A stretch of 64,000 nt of DNA, from positions 74,411,673 through 74,475,672 of the forward strand of contig QVOM02000042.1 of assembly GCA_003586115.2 (NCBI GenBank), read 5' to 3'. The first letter of the stretch is position 1. The number at the start of each line of letters is the position of its first letter. The translations under genes and the position numbers were made by a program. Shown piece by piece: positions 24,895 through 52,799 of the stretch. Below the pieces are notes generated by a model. That model was not told the DNA's origin and did not search any database. It saw nothing but the letters and a program-made list of their open reading frames with translations. Source of the stretch: Salvator merianae. Its lineage: Eukaryota > Chordata > Lepidosauria > Squamata > Teiidae.

Positions 24895-25012
24895 GAAACT
24901 CTCTTTCTCCCATGTGTTCTCATTCCACCTCTAATCCACCTTTTCTCAGCTAGCATGTTCAGGAGAGGGGGAGGGGAAGATCAACCTGTGAACAATCCTA
25001 CTTCAAAGGTGC
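24895..25012 (-). repeat. Dispersed repeat R1 copy
   Basis: GTGTTCTCATTCCACCTC, then TAATCCACC and GCATGTTCAGGAGAGGGGG, then GAACAATCC. It directly precedes the tandem repeat. Confidence 0.55.
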
Positions 25013-25960
25013 TTTTTTCCATCGAAAATCTGTGGATGTGCCTCTGGACCCTCTGGTGGACTGAAATGAGGAAAAAAATGAGAAATCCCAGATGTGTCCC
25101 AAAAGTACCTTGTTACCTGGCCTTGCTGATTATGATTCATGGCATGCCAATCCACTTCCTGGTGTCAGATTCACCACCCTAGACCCAGACTCAGGAAAGA
25201 GGCAGAAAGTAACTTCAGCCTGTTACTCAAACTTGATTGATAACAGATTATAAAGATGTTAAGTAAGCATAAGGTATAAAAAGTATTCTAGGTCCACTAC
25301 ATTCCCATGCCTCCAGTGAGTTCATTTGAATCTAATCTTAGGCTCCCAGAACAATTAGAGCTTTCCCAGGCACCTTATTTGCAAACAGATGTTAACTACA
25401 AAGGGGCAATGCAGGCTCTGTGTGAAATGCCAGCAAGCATGGCTGAGACTGAGAAAAAGACAAAGATGGCAGTGCTGTGGTCATGATGCTGTAAAAGAAT
25501 ATTTTCCAGCCAAAACTGATGTGGATGAGACTCTGGACCTTCCGGAGGACTGAAGTCCAGAAAATAATAAGAAATCCCAGACACATCCCGAAACCACCTC
25601 ATCGCCTGACCCTGCGGGCTAAGATTTGTGGCATGTTGAACCAGTTCCTGGAACATATGGAAAATGGAAGTTTTCCTCCAAAACCTGATGTGGATATTGT
25701 CCTGGACCTTCTGGTGGACTAAAATGGAGAAAAAATTATAAATCCCACACATATGCCAAAACCCACCTCATCACCTGATCCCACTGGTTATGAGTAGCAA
25801 TATCCTGAGCCATTTGCCATAATGAATGGAAAATAAATGTTTTCCACCAAAAATCAATGTGGATGTGATTCTAATCCTTCTGGTAGACTGAAATTCAGAA
25901 AAAAGGAAATCTCAGAACGTCCCTAAACTGCCTTGTCATCTGATCAAATAGGTTACAAAT
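25013..25960. repeat. ~170-bp imperfect tandem repeat, four units
   Basis: Units begin at about 25013, 25499, 25671 and 25840. Each opens with TTTTCC followed by AAAACTGATGTGGATG or a close form, then CTGGACCTTCTGGTGGACTG, GAAATCCCAGA and ACCTCATCACCTGA. Units 2-4 are spaced 172 and 169 bp. Unit 1 is separated from unit 2 by ~300 bp of unrelated sequence. The unit translates on the minus strand into a repeated word (FRDVSGISYYFLDFSPPEG) but with stops elsewhere. Confidence 0.8.
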
Positions 25961-26154
25961 CCAGACAAGACAGAAGTACTGTGTGTCATGGGGTCTTGAG
26001 CCCAGGAAGTTAGATGGTACCAAATTCTTAATGTTTTTTTCCTGTCCCCAAAGCAAAGAACGCATGATCTGGGGGGCTTCTGGATTCATTGCTGTTCCTT
26101 GAGGCTCAGGTGGTAGTGGTAGCCAGGAGTACATATCTCCATTTCCGCTCGGTA

Positions 26155-26235
26155 AGAACATAGGAGGAGCCCTGCTAGATTGGGCCATGATCCATCTAGT
26201 TTAACATCCTGTCACAAACAGTGGTCCACCAATTG
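26155..26235 (+). repeat. Dispersed reptile SINE fragment
   Basis: AGAACATAGGAGGAGCCC, then TGCTAGATTGGGCCATG and CATCCTGTCACAAACAGTGG match the common sauropsid repeat form. The flanking D1 element begins right after it. Confidence 0.5.
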
Positions 26236-26602
26236 CTTCTCGGTGTTCTCAAAGGCCGCGTTCCGACACGACATTTAATCAGTTTACAGGCCGTCTTCAG
26301 TTCCCGCTGTCCCGACATGATCTTGCTGTTCCGAAGTTTTTCTGGACTATATCGGCGAAATTCGGACTACTTTGTATTCGGATTTAATGAAGTCTCAAGC
26401 CGTTCCAGATCGTTAGCGCGCTTTACTTTGCGATGCGGGAACGGGGAAGGAGACTGTTTGGGAGGGACTGTACTTTTTTGTGGGCATGCAGAGGGAGGGA
26501 TCCCCATTTTGTGCCATCCAATGACAGACTTTGTGGGTGGGCAGGAAGCGCAGTAGTTTCCTCTGCCTCCATTATCCCCCCTTCCGTCGCTGCCAGGGGG
26601 AA

Positions 26603-27367
26603 AGTAAGGCCGTGGTCGGACATCGTCAAAGCAGAGATATGTAATCCATATAGAAGAGTACGCGCAGTGAATTTGTCCTTTGGTCGTCCTCTGGTCGTTC
26701 CCACAGTTACAATTTAACACGGAGTCAATTCGTACTTGCTCGTTCCCACACTGATATTTCCTGTGCCTCCACCCCTCATCAAAATCTCCTCCCTATGCAG
26801 TCAGCGATTGGCTGCGTCAAAATCTCCTCCCTATGCAGTTAGCAATTGGCTGCAGTCCCAACGATCAAATCTTGACATCACGGGGCGGGAAAGTCAAGCT
26901 CCGTTACTATGCGCCGTTACTGCGCCGTTACTATGCATTGGCCATTTGCTCTATCTACTCAAGCAGAACTTTAAAACTATGGCCGCGGTCAGACATCGTC
27001 AAAGCAGAGATTTAAAACTATGAAACTTTAAAAAACTAAAAGCTTTTGACATGCTAATGAAGTTTCTGCTCCCCTGCTACTGCACTTTAACGCAACTGCG
27101 CATTTTAAAAGTAGCGTAAAAGCAGGGAGAGGTCCATAACAAAGGGAAAAACTGGAGAGGGAACGTGGGGGGGGGGGGCTACTATTTTGACAGTGCTGCT
27201 ATTTTGACAGCAAATGGATTCTGACTCATCTGCCTCGGAGACATCCCCCGAGCATTTGTCTCCCTGTGTAGCTGTGTAAGGCAAAACTCCAAACAGGCGC
27301 AGTTTATTTTTTGCTTTAAAGAGCAGACGGAAGTGGAGGAAGTCTTTAATTTCTTCCTTCAGCTTGC

Positions 27368-27406
<39 letters not shown>

Positions 27407-27846
27407 GCTCCTCAGGGAAATATCTCTCTACTGCCTCGCTCCCCCCCTCTCCTCCAACACAGAGCAAGAAGCACAGGGACGGAGACACACACACGCCCGC
27501 ACACCCACCCTGCCATTTCTTTTCCGCTGGCAGCAACGGGGATAATGGAGGCACTTCCTGCCCACCCACAAAGTCTGTCATTGGACGGCACCAAATGGGG
27601 ATCCCTCCCTCTGCACGCCCACAAAAAATAAGGATCTTCCCACATAATCACTTTCTCCATGCCCACAGCAAAAGTAAAGCGCGCTAGCGATCTGGAACGG
27701 CTTGAGAGTTGATAAAATCCGAAGACAAAGTAATCCGCATTTAGCCAATTTAATCCTTAAAAATTACGAAACGGCAAGATCATGTCGGGACAGCGGGAAG
27801 TGAAGACGGCCTTTAAACTGATTAAATGCCGTGTCCGACCGCGGCC
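26603..27846 (+). mobile_element. D1-family DNA transposon, inner copy
   Basis: Plus orientation. Left end AAGGCCGTGGTCGGACATCG; right end GTGTCCGACCGCGGCC is its inverse. It lies inside the outer D1 copy. The interior contains a (CT)n tract, a short internal duplication (AAATCTCCTCCCTATGCAGT twice, about 26780-26840) and no long coding frame. Non-autonomous; superfamily not assigned. Confidence 0.8.
27371..27403 (+). repeat. (CT)n microsatellite inside D1
   Basis: About 16 CT dinucleotides. The solitary copy lacks it, so it expanded within this lineage of the element. Confidence 0.95.
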
Positions 27847-28769
27847 AAACTGTCCTCCTTTTTACTTCGCTAAGCTGTGGTCCTTTCTCTTTCTTTATCC
27901 CCCATTCGACACTGCCAGGAAGAAATTAAAGGCTTCCTCCAGTTCTGTCTGCTCTTTAAAGCAAAAAATAAACTGTGCCTGTTTGGGGTTGCAGTCCTCT
28001 TGCCCCAACAAAGAACTCGCTCAAGATGAGTTTTGCCATTGGCAGCACACAGCTACACAGAGGGGACACATGCCACTCGGATGTCTTGGGGGAAGATGAG
28101 GCAGAGTCCATTTGCTGGCGATGAACAGCACTGTCAAGATAGTAGAGCCCCCCCCCCCCACGTTCCCTCTCCACTTTTTCCCTTTGTTATGAACCTCTCC
28201 CTGCTTTTGCGGTACTTTTAAATTGCGCATTTGCGTTAAAGTGCACTTGCAAGGGAGCAGAAATCGCCATCAGCCCTTTAAAAACCTTAATTGTGTAGTA
28301 CACATAGTCTTGAAGTTCTGCTTGTGTAGACAGAGGCTGTAGGGGGGAGAAGGAGCAAATGGCGAATGACTAATAACGCTGCCAAGTGAATCCATGTTCT
28401 GAGACAGCAACGGGGACATATGGAGAGTGGAGCTTGACTTTCCCGCCCCTGTGACATCAAGATTTGAACGTTGGGACTGCAGTCAATCACTGACTGCATG
28501 GGGAGGGGAATTTGGCAAGGAGTGGAGGCAGAAAAAGTACTGTTTCTCCGTGCCAAGCACGGGAAATATCAGTGTGGGAACGAGCAGGTATGAACTGAGT
28601 CCGTGTTAAACTGTAACTGTGGGAACGACCAGAAGATGAATTCAGTCCTTGTCCTCTTCCGATACGGATTAAATTTACGATGTCGGACCGCGGCCAAACA
28701 GAATAAAAAGGCAAAACCTTCACCTACTTTCAGCTCCCTGCAAATGGCCTTTAGAAGCATCCTGCCTGT

Positions 28770-29560
28770 CTCTCCAGCCTGTAAGGCAATACCTAGGTAT
28801 CCATTCTAGTAACCATTGATACACCTGACATCCATGAATCTGTCCAATCCGTTCTTAAAGTTATCCAGGCTGATTGCTGTCACCACCTCTTCGGTAATAA
28901 ATTCCATAGACTAATGACCCTTTGAATGAAAAAATGCTTCCCCTTGTTCCTAACTCTCCTGCCCATCAGATTCATAGAGTGCTGCCTGGTTCTAGCGTTA
29001 TGTGAAAGAGAAAAGAATTCCATCTTTCCCATCCTGTGTGTGATTTTATATACTTCGATTAGGTCCCCTCTTATATGCCATCTTTCAAGACTGAAGAGGG
29101 CAAGACATTGCAGCCTGATTTCGTAAAGAAGGTGTTCCAGCCCCTTGACCATTCTGGTTGCCCTTTACTGCACACCTTTTCCAGTTCCACAATATCGTTT
29201 TGGAGGTGCGGTGACCAGAATTATACACAATATTCCAAGTGTGATCTCACCATAGATTTATAACGAGGCAAAATGGCACTTGTGGACTTGTTTTCTGTTC
29301 CCTTCCTAATTACCCCCAACACTGAATTTGCTTTTTTCACTGCTGCTTCATTGAGCTGTCAACCAGAACCCCAAGATCCCTTTGTCACAGAGAGCTTGGC
29401 CCCTGTCAGTTTATAGGTGTAATTGGGGTTCTTTGCCCTGATGTGCTTCACTTTGCACTTCTAAGATTTAAGTGCATTTGCCACTTCGTTGCCCACTCAC
29501 CCAATGTCAAGAGATCCCTCTGGAGCACTTTACAATCACTTTCAGTTTTTACTATCCTCC
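28770..29560 (-). mobile_element. CR1 LINE 3' part, antisense
   Basis: On the minus strand it decodes as the C-terminal end of a CR1 reverse transcriptase: a DLGVLVD word, SHLEYCV, GLEHLLYEIRLQ, GLFSLE-like LALFSLERWHIRGDL and FFIQRVISLWNLLP. The frame 29152-28880 stays open for 90 codons; frameshifts and stops occur upstream (toward 29560). Decayed, not functional. Confidence 0.8.
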
Positions 29561-29639
29561 ATTTATCCTATTTATTTTGCTTTATAGATTGTCTTTTCTT
29601 TTTTAAAAAGAAACATTAACCAAAACAAAAACAAAAATG

Positions 29640-31740
29640 GGATGATACACATGATTGGAACATGGAACTCGAAGGATACAACTTATTTAAAAAAAACAGG
29701 CTTAATAAAAGGGGAGGAGGTGTTGCATTGTATGTAAGAAAACTATGTACCATCACAGAGATTAATCTTTCAGATAATGGAAGCCCTGTAGAAACCGTTT
29801 GGGTGAAAATACAAGGAGAGGGCAACACAAAGGATACTGTTGTGGGAGTTTATTATAGACCCCCTGGACAAACAGAAGATATGGATGAACTCTTTATACA
29901 TCCGATGGCCAAGCTCTCAGGGAAACACGACCTCGTGATTATGGGAGATTTTAACTATCCGGACATTTGTTGGGAATCTCTCTCAGGCAAAAGTCACGGG
30001 TCCAATAAATTCTAATCCTCTCCGGCTGATAACTTCATTTTCCAAAAGTTGGAGGAAAAAACAAGAGGGTCTGCTATCTTGGACCTAATCCTTACCAACA
30101 GGGAGGAAATGGTTGAGGAAGTAAGGGTGACTGGGACCCTGGGAGGCAGTGACCATGCTATCATTGAGTTTTGGATAACAAAAGGAGGAAGATCTGAGAG
30201 GACTCGGACTTCAAGGTTAGATTTCAGAGGAGCAGATTTTGATGGACTCAGAAGGAGGGTAGGAAGGATCCATTGGCTGGATGTCTTAAAGGACAGAAAT
30301 GTCCAGGAAGGATGGGAAATTTTGAGAAAGGAGATTCTAGAGGCACAATCTTTAACAATTCCTAAAAGAAGAAAGAATGGCAAGCATCTAAAGAGACCAG
30401 GGTGGATGAACCCTGAACTTAATAACTTGCTAAAAAGAAAAAAAGAAATGTTTAAAAAATGGAAAGAGGGGGACATATCAAAAGAAGAATATAATGCAAT
30501 CTGCAGGAACTGCAGGATAAGTGTCAGAAAGGCTAAAGCTAAAAATGAATTGAGGATTGCAAGAGAAGCCAAAAACAATAAAAATGGTTTTGGGGGTATG
30601 TCAGAAGCAACAGAAAAGTCAAAGAAGCTATAGGACCTTTATAGGATGAGAAGGGTGATTTGGTGAAAAACGACATTGAGAAGACAGAACTTCTGAACTC
30701 CTATTTTGTATCTGTTTTCTCTCAGAAAGGAAATGAAACATCAGTTGGCCTTCACTGTGCTGTTGAGGGAATAAGAGAATCAAGGCTCTGTATGAACAAG
30801 GAGAAGGTGAGGGAACACTTAGCAAACCTAAATGAATACAAGTCTCCAGGCCCAGATGAATTACATCCTAGGGTGCTGAAGGAATTAGCTGATATAATTG
30901 CTGAACCACTTTCTGTGATATCTGAGAACTCATGGAGAACAGGAGAAGTCCCAGAAGATTGGAGAAGGGCGAATGTTGTACCTATCTTTAAAAAAGGAAA
31001 GAAGTCTGACCCAGGCAACTACAGGCCTGTGAGCCTGACTTCAATATCAGGCAAGATCCTTGAACAAATCATTAAACAGCATATATGGGAGCACTTGGAT
31101 GGGAATGCAGTAATTAACCAGAGCCAACATGGATTTGTAACAAGCAAGTCATGCCAGACTAATCTCATTTCCTTTTATGACAAAATTACTGGATGGATCG
31201 ATCAAGGAAAGGCTGTGGACATAGTATATCTTGACTTTAGCAAAGCATTTGACAAGGTGTCTCATACTATACTTATTGAAAAAATGATCAAATATGGGAT
31301 TGACAGGACAACTGTTAGGTGGATTCATAACTGGCTTAGTGATCGTACTCAAAGAGTGGTCATAAATGGCTTCACATCCGATTGGAAGACTGTCTTGAGC
31401 GGGGTACCGCAAGGCTCTGTCTTCGGCCCAGTGCTGTTCAACATTTTTATAAACGATCTGGATGAAGGAGTCGAAGGGACGCTGATCAAATTTGCAGATG
31501 ACACAAAGCTAGGAGGGGTTGCTAACACTAGGGAGGAGAAGGAGAGGATTCAAAAGGATTTGGACAAGCTTGAACAGTGGGCTGAAACTAACAGAATGAC
31601 ATTTAACAGGGAGAAATGCAAAGTTTTACATCTGGGTAAGAAAAATGACAATATCCAATACAGAATGGGAGGAATCTCACTGAGCAGCTGCACATCTGAA
31701 AAGGATCTGGGTGTGCTAGTAAGATCACAGATTAAACATG
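29640..31740 (+). mobile_element. CR1 LINE ORF2 (endonuclease + reverse transcriptase), 5' and 3' truncated
   Basis: Three long frames in order. 29662-30015 is the APE-type endonuclease (GGGVALYVRK, VGVYYRPPGQ, LVIMGDFNYPD) and ends in a stop. 30049-30633 continues the endonuclease end (GGSDHAIIEF) and linker. 30660-31796 is the reverse transcriptase (SPGPDELHPRVLKEL, NYRPVSLTSI, QHGFVTSKS, VYLDFSKAFDKVSH, LSGVPQGSVFGP, catalytic FADDTK, DLGVLV). After DLGVLV the homology stops at ~31737. Inactivated by one in-frame stop at 30013-30015 and a break near 30633-30660; otherwise well preserved, so relatively young. It lacks ORF1 and the 3' end. Confidence 0.9.
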
Positions 31741-31829
31741 GCAGTTTCTTCTTTTGCAGGTTATGGGTACCTGCAAATAGGGAAGTGAGTCAGTAAGATT
31801 TCACTTATTTCTTACGTTTGTGTCCCCTT

Positions 31830-32498
31830 CCTTTGCCCAAATATCCCAGGGCATATCACAACATATGATATAAAAAGAAGCACTAAAGTATATTTAAAAT
31901 ATAGCCCACCCGCCCACTCTCTCTCCCACCCTGGTAGGACTACATTCAGAGGAAACTATGCATCAAAAGCCTGAGTGAAAAAGTATGTTTTAAACAAGTG
32001 CTGAAAACAATATGAAGACTGGTGTAACATGCATCCAGTCAGAAACTCCCATCAGTGGTCGTGTTGCTGCATTCTGCTCCAGTTCCAGCTTGTAGACCGT
32101 CTTCAAGAACAGCCCCATGTAGAGCGCATTACAGTAGTCTAGTCTGAAGGTTACCAGAGCATGGATCACTGTGGTCAAGTTGCACTTATCCAGGAAAGGC
32201 CAGAGCTGGTGAACTAGCTGGAGTTGGAAGTAAGCACTCCTGGCTATCACTGCCACCTGAGCCTCAAGTGACAAGGATGAATCCAGAAGAACCCCGAGAT
32301 CACTCACCCATTCTTACAGGGGCAAAAGAACCCCCATCAAGAATCAGATGCTGTCTAACTTCCTGGACTTAAGACCCGTGACACATAGTGCCCCTCGCTA
32401 GTCTAGATTCTGCCCATTACTGCCCCCAGGCAGCAATTAAGCACCTCAGTTGCCTTATCTGACTCAGAAGAAATAGAGAGCTAGAGTTGGGTGTCATC
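31830..32498 (-). mobile_element. L2-like LINE 3' part, antisense (first piece)
   Basis: The minus-strand frame at 32307-31990 reads LGVLLDSSLSLEAQVAVIAR, HQLWPFL, TRLDYCNAL-like TFRLDYCNALYMGL and LEQNAATRPL, the C-terminal RT region of the L2 clade. The tail toward 31830 matches the L2 3' tail. Interrupted at 32498 by an insertion. Confidence 0.8.
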
Positions 32499-33007
32499 TG
32501 CTTGTTGTTTCCAAAATATGGGCTCATTTGCCAAGTGTGCTAAGTCAATTAAACACATTGAGATGGAGATTTTAAAATCCTTTTATTCTTTGCACAAAGA
32601 AAGAAAAGACTTGATAGGAGAATAAGTTCCCAAAGCAAGCACACACCACACTTACTTTGGGGGCTAGTATCAGTTACAGAGGAAGATTCAAGGAGTATAT
32701 TAGCACATTAAATCATTATGTTGATCAGAGGAACCTTAGTGCATCATATCATAACAGCTTTCCCTTGTTAACGAAACTCCTCATTAATTCTTGCAAACGT
32801 TATCTGCTAGCATAAGAATTTGGTGTTCTTATGCAAAGCTTTATCTAGTTCCCACAACTTTACAGCCTTTGCCTATGTGACTGGTAGCATATCTGTACAG
32901 GAAGGTCTGCTTTACAGTAGCTTTCCTTAGCTTATTTCTCTTGGATGGGTTTATTATGCTGAGTCCTCAAGGCTGGCTTGGGTCTACCTTGGACAGCCAA
33001 TGGAGCC
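32499..33007. mobile_element. 509-bp insertion splitting the L2 fragment
   Basis: L2-like sequence stops at TGTCATC (32492-32498) and resumes after a second TGTCATC (33008-33014), a likely 7-bp target duplication. The insert is AT-rich, without a coding frame or clear inverted ends. Possible solo LTR or other non-autonomous element; type not determined. Confidence 0.5.
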
Positions 33008-33180
33008 TGTCATCCTTACTGATGGCCCCTCACTCCAAACCGAGATGACCTCTATTACTCCCAGCGGCTTCATATAGAAGTTAAATAGTGTAGGGGACAA
33101 AACGGATCACTGAGATGTACAGACCACCAGCATTGAGAAGAAGATGGGCTCTATTTTAGCCTCATTCATATTTCCTTCTC
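33008..33180 (-). mobile_element. L2-like LINE, antisense (second piece)
   Basis: GATGGCCCCTCACTCC, then CAGCGGCTTCATATAGA and GGGGACAAAACGGATCAC continue the L2-like antisense sequence from 32498. Confidence 0.6.
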
Positions 33181-33640
33181 CCAAATGTGCTATTAGTAAG
33201 TGTTCCTAGAAACAGACGTTCCTCTTGCAAAATGTCAAGGGCTTAACGCGCATCTTTGTGAAATACAATATTTCTTGGGAACCAAGATTCAAATACCACT
33301 CGCTCATCCAAACTCACTTGTACAATTTTGGGCAGACCTAAAACCCAAAGCGTTGGAAGAATAATGTCTTTGACCCTACAGCTGTTCTGAAGAAACAGTG
33401 GGTGGCCTATGAATGAAGAAAATGTGGGCACCATTCATAGTTAGGAAGGTGGGAGAGTTAACATCGAAAGCTTTCATAAGAAACACAGTAAAACTCTCTG
33501 TAGGAATGTAAAAAAAAAAGCAAGCCGACAACAACAACCGGTTAAACAGAGTCTCCTCTCCTATTGCCTGGCTTCCACCTTTGAATCAACCATCATCAAC
33601 GCCCATATTAGCCTTAAGCCAAATAGCGAGTACTACTAGG
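33181..33640. other. FNTA upstream flank, nothing recognised
   Basis: Unique-looking non-coding sequence between the L2 fragment and the CpG-rich FNTA promoter. Confidence 0.4.
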
Positions 33641-33932
33641 CACGAGTCACGACGGGAGCAACTGTCTAATCCGTCTCTGGGCAGGGCTATAGAATCTTCC
33701 TTTCAAGTTGTAGAGGTTTGCAGGACAGAGAGGGGGCGCTAGCAAGAAATCTCTTCCCATTTTCACAACGCTATCCCTTCCTCTTGGAGACACTCTAGGT
33801 AACTTAGCGCCTCTCTATGCTGCGGGGCGGTGCTTAGGGCTAGTTCGAAGAGGGTGGGACCAGTGCTCCCTTTCTTCCGGGTGGGTGGTCAGCAGCTACA
33901 GCGGGCGACTGGTCTCTGGGTGTGAGTGAGTG
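33640..33932 (+). promoter_or_regulatory. FNTA promoter and 5' UTR, CpG-rich
   Basis: GC and CpG content rise sharply against the AT-rich surroundings just before the FNTA start codon. A GC-box-like GGGGCGG lies at 33824-33830 and an ETS-like CTTCCGGG at 33874-33881, both typical of TATA-less housekeeping promoters. No TATA box is seen. The transcription start is not determinable here. Confidence 0.7.
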
Positions 33933-52221
<18,289 letters not shown>

Positions 52222-52488
52222 CATCATGTAAGGAGGAAAGGATTCAACATTTAGCTCTGCATGTATGGCAAGAGCTCCTATTGGGAAAACTCAGGCAGAA
52301 GGTTAAATAGTGTTTTCCCCCCACTTCCCAAAATGCTTTGTAACTACCCTTTATGAAAGAGGTAATGCTTCTAATAACACTGAGAGTGCAAAGCATTCTG
52401 CATAACAAACTGACCCATGGCTATTAGCTGTTGGGTGGTTCAAGCACTGTGCATTTAAAAGTGTTTAGAAGTTACTTGAATGATACCA

Positions 52489-52494
52489 AATAAA
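52489..52494 (+). terminator. FNTA proximal polyadenylation signal AATAAA
   Basis: Canonical AATAAA about 270 nt after the FNTA stop codon, in the expected 3' UTR. Use is inferred. Confidence 0.5.
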
Positions 52495-52772
52495 GGAATT
52501 GTTTCTTAATAGTATCTGCATCATGCTGTACTAGCCGTTTTAAGGCCCTAAATCAGTTTGCAGCCTTGGCCTCCTCAGTGTGGCTCCCATTCTCATAAAA
52601 TGCACATGTGTAAAATTCTGAAAGTATTTGAACAGGATTGCAGTCTTTGGGTACCATGGATATACAGAGTAACCTTGGTTACTGTGCAGAGGGAATGCGG
52701 TTGTTTATTGGAGCAGTTGTACGACACTGACAGTGTTTTCATTATACTGAACTAATAACATCAATAATTTGT

Positions 52773-52778
52773 AATAAA
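52773..52778 (+). terminator. FNTA distal polyadenylation signal AATAAA
   Basis: Second canonical AATAAA about 555 nt after the stop, followed within 30 nt by GT-rich sequence (TTTAGTGTGTGTGG), which looks like a downstream element. It is the better candidate for the main 3' end. Confidence 0.6.
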
Positions 52779-52799
52779 GTTATAGATACTTGTACAAGG

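Larger units (their letters stand above)
26254..28696 (-). mobile_element. D1-family DNA transposon, outer copy (interrupted)
   Basis: Minus orientation. Its right end lies at 26254 (GGCCGCGTTCCGACACGACA) and its left end at 28696 (complement reads GGCCGCGGTCCGACATCG). It is split: 26254-26602 carries the right third and 27847-28696 the rest. Across the break the sequence is continuous with the solitary copy at 15016-16464 (CTGCCAGGGGGAAAGT, then AACTGTCCTCC). No transposase frame; CpG-rich compared with the surroundings. Confidence 0.8.

Noticed and set aside
27160..27180. Poly-G/poly-C tracts at ~27170 and ~28146 as G-quadruplex regulatory sites
   Set aside because: They are homopolymer expansions at corresponding places in the D1 copies; no evidence of a regulatory role.
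26367..28230. Many overlapping frames of 60-158 codons
   Set aside because: They fall within the CpG-rich D1 transposon copies and their inverted repeats; none resembles a transposase.
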